DNA of 50,072 nucleotides from Massilia brevitalea (GCF_030711405.1 NZ_JAULSI010000041.1:422-50493), one strand, 5' to 3'. Shown: positions 24,522-33,876, counted from the stretch's first letter. Translations and numbers: made by a program. The notes: generated by a model from the sequence alone, not told the origin.

Positions 24522-25268
24522 TCAGGCCGGCCAGAGGCGGGCGAATATCCAGCCGTTCATGGCGGCGTTGAAGGCGGCGTGCGCCAGGACGGCGGACCAG
24601 ATGGAGTCGCTGCGCCTGCGCAGCCAGGCAAAAGCCAGCGACAGCAGGAACATCTGTGCCACCCACAGGGCGCCGGATACCGGCAGGATGGTCCACCCCA
24701 AGCTCGTTGCCAGGATGCCGTGGTGGCACAGGTGGACCAGGGCGAACCAGGCGGCCTCGCCGAGGGTGGCGCGGGTGGCGCCATGGCGTTCTTCCAGCAC
24801 CTGTTGCAGCAGGCCGCGAAAGAAGATCTCTTCGCCGATGGGGCTGAACAGGATGGCCACCGAGGTGAATACCAGGTGCAGCTGCACGAGGCTCCAGCCG
24901 GCGGTCGGCTGCAGCTGGTAGTTGCGGGCGACGCTGATGTACCAATTGTCCGGCCCCGTGCCGTAGAGCGTGGCGCCGAGCCAGTAGCAGAAGCTGGCCG
25001 CCAGGGCGCCGACTGCCAAGCCGGCAAGGAGCCAGGACGGGTGGATGGGACGCTGCAGGCCGATGGCGCGCCGGCCGCTGCGGTCCAGCAGCAGCCAGGG
25101 CAGCAGCGCCATGGCGATACACACCAGCATGAACAGGCCGCGCCAGGCAGTGGGCCCGAACATGGCGGCGGCGCGCACCAGCGACGACACGGCGGCAAAG
25201 GCCAGCACCAGGCCATAAACCCCGCCGGGCACCGCCTGCCAGCCCGCTTTTGCGCCGATCCGGTTCAT
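24522..25268 (-). CDS. CPBP family intramembrane metalloprotease
   Basis: A 248-residue membrane protein with about seven helices. It has the CPBP/Rce1-like motifs: E146-E147 with R151 (GEEIFFRG), H179 in ALVHLCHHG and a final histidine in LAHAAFNA. Some family members process or protect secreted peptides; the substrate here is unknown. It stands between cca (76 bp upstream) and the diguanylate cyclase (104 bp downstream) on the same strand. Confidence 0.87.
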   Translation of the reverse strand: MNRIGAKAGWQAVPGGVYGLVLAFAAVSSLVRAAAMFGPTAWRGLFMLVCIAMALLPWLLLDRSGRRAIGLQRPIHPSWLLAGLAVGALAASFCYWLGATLYGTGPDNWYISVARNYQLQPTAGWSLVQLHLVFTSVAILFSPIGEEIFFRGLLQQVLEERHGATRATLGEAAWFALVHLCHHGILATSLGWTILPVSGALWVAQMFLLSLAFAWLRRRSDSIWSAVLAHAAFNAAMNGWIFARLWPA

Positions 25269-25344
25269 CCGCTTCTCCGCAAGCCCATGAAGAGCTCGAC
25301 TATACGAAGTGCGGACGCGGCTGTCTATATTTTATGCAGCCGCC

Positions 25345-26493
25345 TTAGGTCGCAGATTCGGGCGCCTGCCCCATCCACGTGCGCACGGCCTCTACACGCG
25401 CGGCCAGCACGGCTTCCGGAATCTTCGCCTTGTCCGCGCCGCAGCGGGCGGCGACCTCGCCGGCGTTCACGCCGCGCGCCGCGCCCAGGGCGCCGAGCAG
25501 CCAGGGACGCTGTGGATAGGCGCCGCCCAGCGTGGCGCACTCAAGCGCCAGCAGCATGTCGGCAAAACGCTCCGGCTTGCGGTAGGCGTCGCAGCGCGCG
25601 AACAGCGCGGCCAGGCGCTCGGCCGGCTCGCCCTGGACGGCGCCGATGGCGCCATGCTCGCGCGCCGTCATCAGGGCCAGGTCGCGGCAGTCGTTCGGCA
25701 CTTTCAGGCGCGCGCACAGGCTGTCGATGGCCGCCACGTCCAGCACCAGCGCGGCTAAGCGCACCGCCAGCGTGTGTCCGCCCGCGGCGGCATGGTCGAT
25801 CACGCGCATGGCGCGGACACCGCTGTCCGCTTCCAGCGGGTGCGGCATGTCCCACAGCGCATCGAGTTCGGGCATGATGCGCTCCAGCGCGCCGCAGTCG
25901 CGCAACACCGCGAACATGCGCGAGGGCCGCTCTTCCATCAGGCCGCGCGCGATCTCCTGCCAGACGCGCTCGGGCACCAGCGCATCGGCCTCCCCCGCCT
26001 CCACCATGGCGCGCATCAGCGCATTCGTTTCCTCGGCCACGCGGAAGTCGGCAAAGCGGGCCGCGAAGCGCGCTACGCGCAGGATGCGCACCGGGTCTTC
26101 GGCAAAGGCCTCGGACACATGGCGGAACAGGCGCGCTTCCAGGTCGCGCCGCCCGCCGTAGGGGTCGACGACGATGCCATCGTCGCCACGGGCCATGGCG
26201 TTGACGGTGAGGTCGCGCCGCACCAGGTCGTCTTCCAGCGTGACGTCGGGCGAGGTGTGGAATACGAAGCCGTGGTAGCCCGGCGCGGTCTTGCGCTCGG
26301 TGCGCGCCAGCGCATATTCTTCCTGGGTCTTCGGATGCAGGAACACGGGAAAGTCCTTGCCCACCGGGCGGAAACCCGCAGCCACCATCTGCTCGGGGGT
26401 GGCGCCGACCACGACGTGGTCGTGGTCCTGCACCGGCAGGCCGAGCAGCGCGTCGCGCACGGCGCCGCCGACAACGTAGATCTTCATGCTCAT
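25345..26493 (-). CDS. cca: CCA-adding tRNA nucleotidyltransferase with eroded HD domain
   Basis: A 382-residue enzyme that builds or repairs the tRNA 3' CCA. The catalytic GGAVRD and the metal-binding DHD (in LPVQDHDHVVVG) are near the N-terminus. The neck and nucleotide-selection region (RRDLTVNAMA, EDPVRILRVARFAARF) follow. The C-terminal HD phosphohydrolase of E. coli-type Cca appears damaged: the family segment ALCHDLGK reads ALVLDVAA, and about 25 following residues that include the second histidine motif are missing. Nucleotidyl transfer should be intact. The start at 26493 (MSMKIYVV) overlaps the GST stop as ATGA; MKIYVV at 26487 is the alternative. Confidence 0.93.
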   Translation of the reverse strand: MSMKIYVVGGAVRDALLGLPVQDHDHVVVGATPEQMVAAGFRPVGKDFPVFLHPKTQEEYALARTERKTAPGYHGFVFHTSPDVTLEDDLVRRDLTVNAMARGDDGIVVDPYGGRRDLEARLFRHVSEAFAEDPVRILRVARFAARFADFRVAEETNALMRAMVEAGEADALVPERVWQEIARGLMEERPSRMFAVLRDCGALERIMPELDALWDMPHPLEADSGVRAMRVIDHAAAGGHTLAVRLAALVLDVAAIDSLCARLKVPNDCRDLALMTAREHGAIGAVQGEPAERLAALFARCDAYRKPERFADMLLALECATLGGAYPQRPWLLGALGAARGVNAGEVAARCGADKAKIPEAVLAARVEAVRTWMGQAPESAT

Positions 26494-27209
26494 GCGCGCG
26501 GCAGGTCCGCGTCGTGGAGCGGGGTCGGATCGGTTTCCAGCATGGCTTCGCGCACCCAGCGCGCCACCGCAGGGTGGGCCAGCACGCGGTCGCAATACGC
26601 CTGCAGGGCCGGCGCCAGCGCCACGCCATAGGTCTTGAAGCGCGTGACCACCGGCGCATAAAAGGCGTCGGCGATGGAAAAGTCGCCGAACAGGTATTCG
26701 TGGTGGCCGTAGCGCGCCAGGCATTCTTCCCAGATCTCGCAGATGCGGCCGATGTCTGCCTGGGCGCCCGGCGTGCGGCCGCGGCCCGGCAAGCTGGCCT
26801 GGATGTTCATCGACATGTCGTTGCGCAGGGCGGCGAAGCCCGCGTGCATCTCGGCGCTGATCGAACGCGCCATGGCGCGCGCGGCCACGTCCTGCGGCCA
26901 CAGGTGCTTGTCGGGGAACTGCTCGGCCAGGTATTCGCAGATGGCCAGGCTGTCCCAGATCGTCATCTCGCCGGCCAGCAGCACCGGCACCCGGCCCGCC
27001 TGCGAATAGTTGGCGATGTTGGTGGCGGTGTCGGGCTGGTCGAGCAGCAGGCGCACTTCGGTGAACGGAATGTTGAAGGCGACCGCCGCCACCCAGGGCC
27101 GCATCGACCACGACGAGATGTTCTTGTTGCCGATGACGAGCGTGAGGCCGGGCTGGCGCGCCTTGTTCAGTGCATCGCTGAGGGTCGGGTCGAGTTCCGT
27201 GGTCTGCAT
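26490..27209 (-). CDS. Glutathione S-transferase family protein
   Basis: A 239-residue cytosolic GST-fold protein. The thioredoxin-like N-domain has NKNISSWSMRPW, with a likely catalytic serine near the first helix, and the GRVPVLL cis-proline motif. The helical C-domain follows (LFGDFSIADAFYAP). The substrate is unknown. Its stop overlaps the cca start by four bases and its start is 34 bp after the NDUFA9-like stop, within the operon that begins with slt. Confidence 0.88.
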   Translation of the reverse strand: MQTTELDPTLSDALNKARQPGLTLVIGNKNISSWSMRPWVAAVAFNIPFTEVRLLLDQPDTATNIANYSQAGRVPVLLAGEMTIWDSLAICEYLAEQFPDKHLWPQDVAARAMARSISAEMHAGFAALRNDMSMNIQASLPGRGRTPGAQADIGRICEIWEECLARYGHHEYLFGDFSIADAFYAPVVTRFKTYGVALAPALQAYCDRVLAHPAVARWVREAMLETDPTPLHDADLPRA

Positions 27210-27243
27210 GGGGTTCCTGTCCAGGGAGAAAGAATAAATACGG

Positions 27244-28206
27244 TTAGCGGCCGGCGCGGGCGCGCAGGCGGTCGAGGGGTTCGCCCGGCGCCAGGTAATG
27301 CGGGGCGACCGACTCGAGCGGAGTGAGCTTGATTCCCAGCGCCGCCGCTGTCAAGTCCTGGACCGCCGGGTCGATCACGTTATCGACGCGCATCGAGTCG
27401 AGGTTGTCGCGGGTGAGGACAGGTTCGCCCGGCAGCCGCTCGAACAGCCGTGCCTGGAGACGCGCCAGCCGCTCGGGCAATTCGACGATGGGACGCTCGC
27501 AGCCGGCATAACGCCCGGCCAGGCGCACCAGCTCGGCCAGCGTGTAGACGTTCGGCCCGCCGAGCTGGTACACCTGCTGGCGCGTGGCCGGGTCGCGCAG
27601 CGCATGCAAAAAGGCGCGGGCCACGTCGCACACGTAGACCGGCTGGAACACGGCATTCGCGCAGGCCAGGGGAATCACCGGGAAGCGCCGCTGCAGGCGC
27701 GTGTACACGGTGAGGAAATGGTCGCCCGGCCCGAACACCACCGAGGGGCGGAAAATGGTGGCGGCAACCTCGGGCTGGCTGCGTGCGGCCAGTTCGCCGT
27801 CGGCCTTCGAGCGCGCGTACATCGAGGGGCCGTCGATGTTGGCCCCCAGGGCGCTCATGTGCAGGTAGTGCCCGACCCCGCTTACCGCGCAGGCTTCGGC
27901 GATGCGGCGCGGCAGGTCCACGTGCAGGCGCCGGAATTCGGGGCCGTAGGGACGGCCGCGGCTGCCGTGCAGGATGCCGGCCAGGTTGATTGCGCTCGTC
28001 TGCCCGGCCAGCAGGCGGCGCAGGGTGGCGTCGTCGTGGATGTCGGCCTCGACCACGTCGACACCGGGCAGCATGCTCAGGTGGCGCACGCGCTCGGGGT
28101 GGCGCGCGGCGACCAGTACCGGGATGCTCTCCTCGGCCAGCAGCGCCAGCAAGTGGTTGCCGATGAAACCGGTACCGCCGAATACCACCACCGACAGGTC
28201 GCGCAT
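27244..28206 (-). CDS. NDUFA9-like NAD(P)-binding atypical SDR
   Basis: A 320-residue Rossmann-fold protein. The N-terminal VVVFGGTGFIGNHLLALL binds the dinucleotide, and the SALGANIDGPSMYARSKADGE segment carries the YxxxK motif. It belongs to the atypical SDR group related to the complex I NDUFA9 subunit. The bacterial role is not established; quinone-related or structural functions have been suggested for relatives. It lies in the slt-to-cca gene run, 43 bp after slt. Confidence 0.83.
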   Translation of the reverse strand: MRDLSVVVFGGTGFIGNHLLALLAEESIPVLVAARHPERVRHLSMLPGVDVVEADIHDDATLRRLLAGQTSAINLAGILHGSRGRPYGPEFRRLHVDLPRRIAEACAVSGVGHYLHMSALGANIDGPSMYARSKADGELAARSQPEVAATIFRPSVVFGPGDHFLTVYTRLQRRFPVIPLACANAVFQPVYVCDVARAFLHALRDPATRQQVYQLGGPNVYTLAELVRLAGRYAGCERPIVELPERLARLQARLFERLPGEPVLTRDNLDSMRVDNVIDPAVQDLTAAALGIKLTPLESVAPHYLAPGEPLDRLRARAGR

Positions 28207-28249
28207 GGAGGCCTCGCCAAAAAGGCAATGCAGGATAACTCAGGGCAAA

Positions 28250-30337
28250 TCAAGGCAAGGCGCCCGAGCCTCCCCGCGGTGCGATGGTGCCCAGGCGCGC
28301 CTTGAGCGATTGCGGCCGCTTGTCGAACAAAGCGGCATAGTTCGTTGCATTCGACATCACGTTGCGCACATAGGTTCGGGTTTCCGAGAACGGAATCGAC
28401 TCGACGAAGACCGCGCCTTCCATCGGCGCGTCGAGCACGCCGCGCCAGGTGCGCGAACGCCCCGGGCCGGCGTTGTAGGCGGCAGTGGCCAGCACCTGCG
28501 AACCACCATTGTTTTCCAGCACCATGTTCATGTAGTTGGTGCCCAGCGTAATGTTGGTGCGCGCGTCGTGCAGCATGTCGTGCACGAAGTCGGTCAAGCC
28601 GATCTTTGCCGCCACCCACTTGCCGGTGGCCGGCATCACCTGCATCAGGCCGGCGGCGCCCACGCCCGAGCGTGCATCGCTGACGAAGCGCGATTCCTGG
28701 CGGATCAGGCCGTAGACCCAGGCGGTGTCGAGCGAAAGGTTTTTAGCTGCCGGCTGCAGGATGTCGTTGTGCGGGGCCGGGAAGCGCTGGTTGAAGTCGA
28801 GCTCGTTACGCGTGCGCAGCGAGGTTTCGACCATGCGGTCGAGCAGCTCGTTGCGGCGCGCATACTCGGCGGCGGCCAGCAGCTGGCGCTCCGACAAATT
28901 GCGCAGCGCCCAGTTCCATTCGCGGTTGCCCTCGGCGCGCAAACGCAGTTCGTAGAACTTCAGGGCCTGGCGCATCGCCGGCAGCGCCGCCACGTAGGCC
29001 ACTTCTCCCGGCGTGGGCGGCGCGGCCAGCGGCGGCGTGCTCACCAGTTCGCCCAATTCTTCGGTCGCCAGCTGGCCATAGAAATTGTTCGGGGTCGCGA
29101 TGCGGCGGTACAGGGCCTGCGCATCTTCCTTGCGGCCCTGGGCATCGTGGGCGCGGCCGCGCCAATAGATCCAGCCGGACTCGGCGGCCAGCGCCGGCGG
29201 CATGGCGTCGATGGTGGCGGCCACCGTCGCCCAGTCGCCGCGGCGCAGCGCCATGCGGGTTTTCCATTCGAGCTGGAAATTGGTCAGCGGTGCACCGGCG
29301 GCGCGCTTCCAGTAATCATGGGCATCGTTCGACAGGACGATCGACGCAGCCAGCGCCACATTCGCCCAGCCGATTGCCCTTTCTTCCGCGCTGAGTTTAC
29401 TGCTGTTCTTTTCCAGGGCGACGGTGGCCAGCTTCAGGCTGGTGCGCGCCATGCGGCCCAGGGCCACCAGGTAGATTTCGTGTTCGACGCGATTCGCGCC
29501 GATGCCGCGCGCCATGGCCACGGCCGGCACGTCGACCGCCTGGGCGGCGCGCGTGTCGGAGGCGCCGAGCAGCGCGGCGATGCGGCGCGAGGGGCCGGTG
29601 GCGCCGGTTTCGCCGGCCAGGCGCAGCTGGGCCAGCAGGTCGGCCTGGCTGAACCCGTTCAATTGCGACAGCTGGGTCATCAGTGCCGCGCAGCCTTCGC
29701 CGTAGGCAGGCGGGTTGACCAGCAAGGCACGCGCTTCATCGGCCACGCGCTCGCCACGCAGGGCACGCGCCAGCAAGGCATAGCAGCGCACTTGCAGGTC
29801 GTCGCTGCGCGTGAGCAGGGCCATTTCGCGCTCGAACAGGTTCCATTCGCGCTGGCGCCCGAGTTCGAGCATCCAGTCGGTGCGCAGGCGGTCGGCCACG
29901 GCGCTGCCCTCGAAACGGCGCAGCACGCCGAGGACCTCATCCTGCGTGGCCTCGCGCAAGCGCGGTTTCAGACGATAATATTCGACGTAGCCGGGCAACA
30001 CGTAGTTCGGCAGGCGCGACGCCAGGGCATGCGTGCGGGCGGCGTTGTTCTGGCGCGCGGCTTCGCGCAGCAGCAGGAAGGTGTCGTCGTCGGCGCGGGA
30101 TGCCTCGTTGGCCGATACGGCGGCCGAGATAGAGGCAGGCGCGGCAGGAACCGCGGTAGCGCCCGGTACGGGAGAAGTTGCCGCCGGCGGTGCCTCGGCC
30201 TCGATGGCAAGATTGGCGGCGGCAACGGTAGCGGCGGCGAAACTGGTGGATGCAACACTGATGGTTGCAAGCACTGCGCCGGAGATCAATTTCCTTGGAA
30301 GCAAAAACACAGCTGTTCTACCCTCATTCGATAACAT
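28250..30337 (-). CDS. slt: Soluble lytic murein transglycosylase (Slt70-like)
   Basis: A 695-residue periplasmic protein with a signal sequence, a long alpha-superhelical domain and a C-terminal goose-lysozyme-like domain. The catalytic glutamate is in LIRQESRF, followed by GVGAAGLMQVMPATG and the AYNAGPGR motif. It cleaves peptidoglycan with formation of 1,6-anhydro-muramic acid. The ATG at 30337 overlaps the start codon of the divergent cyclo-ligase (bases 30335-30338 are CATG). A GTG at 30310, preceded by GAGGG with 10-nt spacing and opening directly into the hydrophobic signal peptide, is a plausible true start. First gene of the likely slt/NDUFA9-like/GST/cca operon. Confidence 0.9.
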   Translation of the reverse strand: MLSNEGRTAVFLLPRKLISGAVLATISVASTSFAAATVAAANLAIEAEAPPAATSPVPGATAVPAAPASISAAVSANEASRADDDTFLLLREAARQNNAARTHALASRLPNYVLPGYVEYYRLKPRLREATQDEVLGVLRRFEGSAVADRLRTDWMLELGRQREWNLFEREMALLTRSDDLQVRCYALLARALRGERVADEARALLVNPPAYGEGCAALMTQLSQLNGFSQADLLAQLRLAGETGATGPSRRIAALLGASDTRAAQAVDVPAVAMARGIGANRVEHEIYLVALGRMARTSLKLATVALEKNSSKLSAEERAIGWANVALAASIVLSNDAHDYWKRAAGAPLTNFQLEWKTRMALRRGDWATVAATIDAMPPALAAESGWIYWRGRAHDAQGRKEDAQALYRRIATPNNFYGQLATEELGELVSTPPLAAPPTPGEVAYVAALPAMRQALKFYELRLRAEGNREWNWALRNLSERQLLAAAEYARRNELLDRMVETSLRTRNELDFNQRFPAPHNDILQPAAKNLSLDTAWVYGLIRQESRFVSDARSGVGAAGLMQVMPATGKWVAAKIGLTDFVHDMLHDARTNITLGTNYMNMVLENNGGSQVLATAAYNAGPGRSRTWRGVLDAPMEGAVFVESIPFSETRTYVRNVMSNATNYAALFDKRPQSLKARLGTIAPRGGSGALP

Positions 30338-30971
30338 GACCGGCGAATCAAGAATACCACGCACATCAATCGTGCCGCCAGAGAACGCCTCAAGCGGGAC
30401 GAGCCTGGACCAGGCAACCGCAGCTGCGGCCAAGGCAGCGTTGCGCAAACACCTCAAATCCCAACGTGCCGCGCTGGCTGGTGACGACAAGCGCGATGCC
30501 GACCGGCGCATCGGCGCGCAGGTGCTGGCCTGGTGGCGCCGTACCCGTCCACCATTGCTGGCCGTATACTGGCCGCTCGGCGGGGAGCCTGATCTGCACG
30601 ATCTCTACCGCGCCCTGTCCCTGGACGGCGCGGCACTGGCCTTGCCGGTAGTGCTGCAGCGCCATGCGCCACTGGCTTTTGCCGCCTGGACGCCGGGTGA
30701 AGCGATGGGAACGGACTTGACCGGCATTGCGGTGCCGGCCAGTTTGCGCTTCGTCGACCGGCCGCCGGCGCTGCTGGTACCCTGCCTTGGTTTCGACGCA
30801 AACGGCTACCGGCTCGGCTATGGCGGCGGCTTCTATGACCGGACCCTGGCCGGCGACATACGGCCGGCGACGCTGGGCGTGGCCTATGACTGCCAGACGG
30901 CGCAGTTCGAGGTGGATGTGCACGACCTGCCGCTCGACCTGATCGTGACCGAAGCGACGGATGTGGAATAA
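30336..30971 (+). CDS. 5-formyltetrahydrofolate cyclo-ligase
   Basis: A 211-residue enzyme that returns 5-formyl-THF to the folate pool as 5,10-methenyl-THF using ATP. The family start AALRKHLKSQRAALAG and the glycine-rich LGYGGGFYDRTL active-site motif are clear. The ATG overlaps the divergent slt start, so no untranslated leader separates the two if both annotated starts are right. The 3' end is convergent with metF, another folate C1 gene; a terminator at 31018-31054 lies between. Confidence 0.91.
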   Translation: MTGESRIPRTSIVPPENASSGTSLDQATAAAAKAALRKHLKSQRAALAGDDKRDADRRIGAQVLAWWRRTRPPLLAVYWPLGGEPDLHDLYRALSLDGAALALPVVLQRHAPLAFAAWTPGEAMGTDLTGIAVPASLRFVDRPPALLVPCLGFDANGYRLGYGGGFYDRTLAGDIRPATLGVAYDCQTAQFEVDVHDLPLDLIVTEATDVE

Positions 30972-31017
30972 GCAGCCGAATAAGCGGTGAAACAAAGCCG
31001 TGGAAAGTGCGTCGCAT

Positions 31018-31054
31018 AAAAAATCCCGGCAACGCTTGCCGCGCTGCCGGGATT
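31018..31054 (-). terminator. Rho-independent terminator of metF
   Basis: Minus-strand stem AATCCCGGCA/TGCCGGGATT with a 13-nt loop, followed by six or more T residues, 31 bp after the metF stop. It lies between the convergent cyclo-ligase and metF genes. Confidence 0.88.
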
Positions 31055-31084
31055 ATCGTATTGCGGTGCTTCTGCCGGAACGAC

Positions 31085-31918
31085 TTATTTTCCCGTCAGG
31101 CGCTGCCAGATGGCGGTGGTGGCCGCCGCCTGGTTCATGCTGTAGAAGTGCAGGCCGGGCGCACCGCCGGCCAGCAGGCGCTCGGCCAGGTCCGTTACCA
31201 CGTCCAGGCCAAAGGCCTTGATCGAGGCGCTGTCGTCGCCGAAGCTGGCCAGCTTCAAACGCACCCAGCGCGGAATCTCGGCGCCGCACATGTCGGAAAA
31301 ACGCATCAACTGCGTGTAGTTCGTGATCGGCATGATGCCGGCCACGATCGGCACCTCGATGCCCAGCTTGCGTACATTGTCGGCGAACTGGAAATAGGCG
31401 TCGGCATTGTAGAAGTACTGGGTGATCGCGGCATTTGCGCCGGCGCCGATCTTGCGTGCGAAGTTCTGCAGGTCGTCCTGGGGCGAACGGGCCTGCGGAT
31501 GCATTTCCGGATAGGCCGCCACCTCGATGTGGAACCAGTCGCCGGTTTCCTGGCGAATGAATTCCACCAGTTCATTGGCGTAGCGCAGTTCGCCGGCGCC
31601 GCCATAGCCGCTCGGCAAATCGCCGCGCAGCGCCACCAGGCGCCGGATGCCCTGCTGCTGGAATTGCTGCAGGATGGCGCGGATCGACGCGCGCGTGGCG
31701 CCGATGCAGGACAGGTGGGGCGCCGCGGCATGGCCATCGGCCATGATGTCGAGCACGGTATCGAGGGTGCCCTGCTGGGTCGACCCGCCGGCGCCGAAGG
31801 TCACCGAAAAATACGTCGGGTTCAGTTCGGCCAGCTTGCGGCGCGTGACGCGCAGTTTTTCCACGCCTTCGGGGGTCTTGGGCGGGAAGAACTCGATGCT
31901 GAAATTATGCGTTTCCAT
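31085..31918 (-). CDS. metF: Methylenetetrahydrofolate reductase
   Basis: A 277-residue FAD enzyme reducing 5,10-methylene-THF to 5-methyl-THF for methionine synthesis. Family motifs include FSIEFFPPKTPEG at the N-terminus, YFSVTFGAGGS, RGDLPSGYG, TQYFYNADAYFQF and the C-terminal LHFYSMNQAA. The start overlaps the stop of the small membrane protein by 14 bases, so it is translated from the ahcY transcript and is probably under the SAH riboswitch. Confidence 0.97.
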   Translation of the reverse strand: METHNFSIEFFPPKTPEGVEKLRVTRRKLAELNPTYFSVTFGAGGSTQQGTLDTVLDIMADGHAAAPHLSCIGATRASIRAILQQFQQQGIRRLVALRGDLPSGYGGAGELRYANELVEFIRQETGDWFHIEVAAYPEMHPQARSPQDDLQNFARKIGAGANAAITQYFYNADAYFQFADNVRKLGIEVPIVAGIMPITNYTQLMRFSDMCGAEIPRWVRLKLASFGDDSASIKAFGLDVVTDLAERLLAGGAPGLHFYSMNQAAATTAIWQRLTGK

Positions 31919-32258
31919 CGTCTTTCAGGAGCAAGGTAGAAAGTGCCCACGAAATGATGCTGTACAGGATAGCTGCCAGGAAGGCCGACCAGAAACCCGC
32001 CACCTCGAAACCGCTCACCCAGTGCGACACCAGCCAGAACAGCAAGGCGTTGATAACCAGGATAAACAAGCCCATCGACAGCAGCGTGACGGGCAAGGTC
32101 AACAATACCAGCAGGGGCCGGATCAGCGTGTTGACCAGGCCCAGCACCAGCGCGGCGATCAGGGCGGTGCCGACATTGCTGACAGCGACGGAGTGCATCA
32201 GGTAAGGCAGGGCCATCAGCGCAGCAGCGTTGATCAGCCAGGTCAGGAGCAGGCGCAT
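31905..32258 (-). CDS. Small membrane protein, phage holin family 4 / YvlD-like
   Basis: A 117-residue protein with about four hydrophobic helices (MRLLLTWLINAAALMALPYLM opening, then a LVNTLIRPLLVLLTLP motif). This is the YvlD-like group annotated as phage holin family, but no phage genes are nearby. The start at 32258 has AAGAAGTTGAAC upstream; the longer reading adds a basic tail without family similarity. It sits between ahcY and metF, an arrangement I recall from related Burkholderiales. Its function in that context is unknown. Confidence 0.82.
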   Translation of the reverse strand: MRLLLTWLINAAALMALPYLMHSVAVSNVGTALIAALVLGLVNTLIRPLLVLLTLPVTLLSMGLFILVINALLFWLVSHWVSGFEVAGFWSAFLAAILYSIISWALSTLLLKDDGNA

Positions 32259-32428
32259 GTTCAACTTCTTTCGTGGTGCGTTTCTTGTTATTGGGTAGGA
32301 AGACACGGATCATGCCATCGCCATATGACAAGGGCATGATCCGCCATGGGCGGCCATGCCTGCCCATGCGCGGGCGCACGCGGCGCCCGCATTACTGCTA
32401 CTTAGCGCCGCTACCGCGCCGTTGTTAA

Positions 32429-33841
32429 TTAATAGCGGTAGTGATCCGGCTTGTACGGACCAGCCTGGCTTACCGAGATGTAGGCAGCCTGCTCTTCGGT
32501 CAGCGTGGTCAGCTGGGCGTTGAGCTTCTTCAGCTGCAGGCGCGCGACCTTTTCGTCCAGGTGCTTCGGCAGCGTGTAGACGCCGACCGGGTAGTTGGCC
32601 GTGTTGGCGAACAGCTCGATCTGGGCGATGGTCTGGTTCGCGAACGACGAGCTCATCACGTACGACGGGTGACCGGTACCGCAGCCCAGGTTCACCAGGC
32701 GGCCTTCGGCCAGCAGGATGATGCGCTTGCCATCCGGGAAGATCACGTGGTCGACTTGCGGCTTGATGTTTTCCCACTCGTACTTCTTGATCGCCGCGAC
32801 TTCGATTTCGTTATCGAAGTGGCCGATGTTGCAGACGATCGCCTGGTCCTTCATCTTGAGCATGTGCTGCTCGGTGATGACGTGGTAGTTGCCGGTGCAG
32901 GTGACGAAGATGTCGCCGTGTTCGGCAGCGTAGTCCATGGTCACGACGCGGTAGCCTTCCATCGCCGCCTGCAGTGCGCAGATCGGGTCGATTTCGGTGA
33001 CCCACACTTGCGCCGACAGGGCGCGCATGGCCTGGGCCGAGCCCTTGCCGACGTCGCCGTAACCGGCGATGACGGCAACCTTGCCGGCGATCATCACGTC
33101 GGTGGCGCGCTTGATGCCGTCGACCAGGGACTCACGGCAGCCGTACAGATTGTCGAACTTCGACTTGGTGACGGAATCGTTGACGTTGATCGCCGGGAAG
33201 GCGAGCTTTCCTTCCTGGTGCATCTGGTACAGGCGGTGCACGCCGGTGGTGGTTTCCTCGGTCACGCCCAGGATGCATGGCAGGCGCTTCGAGTACCACG
33301 ACGGGTCTTTCGCCAGGCGGCCCTTGATGGCGTTGAACAGGCAGATTTCTTCTTCCGAGCCAGGGTTGGCCAGCACGGAGATGTCTTTTTCGGCGCGGGT
33401 GCCCAGGTGCAGCAGCAGGGTTGCGTCGCCGCCGTCGTCGAGGATCATGTTCGCATGGTTGTCGCCTGGCCACTCGAAGATGCGGTGGGTGTATTCCCAG
33501 TATTCGTCCAGGGTTTCGCCCTTGATGGCGAACACCGGCGTGCCGACCGACGCGATGGCGGCGGCGGCGTGGTCCTGGGTCGAGTAGATATTGCACGATG
33601 CCCAGCGCACTTGCGCGCCGAGGGCTTCCAGCGTGCGGATCAGCACGGCGGTCTGGATGGTCATGTGCAGGGAACCGGCAATGCGTGCGCCCTTCAGGGG
33701 CTGGGTCGCGGCGTATTCCTCGCGGATCGCCATCAGGCCCGGCATTTCGGTTTCGGCGATGCGGATTTCCTTCTCGCCCCACGAGGCCAGGGAGATGTCT
33801 GCAACGAGGAAGTCTTGGGTGTCTTTCAGTACGGCGTTCAT
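32429..33841 (-). CDS. ahcY: S-adenosylhomocysteinase
   Basis: A 470-residue NAD-dependent enzyme that splits S-adenosylhomocysteine into adenosine and homocysteine, closing the methyl cycle. The NAD site is GYGDVGKGSAQAM and the C-terminus is the conserved KPDHYRY. The ATG at 33841 is chosen over a GTG one codon earlier because AAAGGAGGG lies 5 nt upstream of it. First gene of ahcY-holin-like-metF, behind the SAH riboswitch at 33877-33938. A GC hairpin without a T-run lies downstream at 32370-32390. Confidence 0.97.
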   Translation of the reverse strand: MNAVLKDTQDFLVADISLASWGEKEIRIAETEMPGLMAIREEYAATQPLKGARIAGSLHMTIQTAVLIRTLEALGAQVRWASCNIYSTQDHAAAAIASVGTPVFAIKGETLDEYWEYTHRIFEWPGDNHANMILDDGGDATLLLHLGTRAEKDISVLANPGSEEEICLFNAIKGRLAKDPSWYSKRLPCILGVTEETTTGVHRLYQMHQEGKLAFPAINVNDSVTKSKFDNLYGCRESLVDGIKRATDVMIAGKVAVIAGYGDVGKGSAQAMRALSAQVWVTEIDPICALQAAMEGYRVVTMDYAAEHGDIFVTCTGNYHVITEQHMLKMKDQAIVCNIGHFDNEIEVAAIKKYEWENIKPQVDHVIFPDGKRIILLAEGRLVNLGCGTGHPSYVMSSSFANQTIAQIELFANTANYPVGVYTLPKHLDEKVARLQLKKLNAQLTTLTEEQAAYISVSQAGPYKPDHYRY

Positions 33842-33876
33842 CACGCCCTCCTTTCAATGTTTAGAAAAAAGTAACG

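Noticed and set aside
31905..32258. Prophage lysis gene, from the holin family name
   Set aside because: The protein is YvlD-like, sits inside the ahcY-metF operon, and no phage genes surround it.
32370..32390. Terminator between ahcY and the holin-like gene
   Set aside because: The GCGGGCGC/GCGCCCGC hairpin has no T-run on the minus strand, so read-through into the downstream genes is expected.
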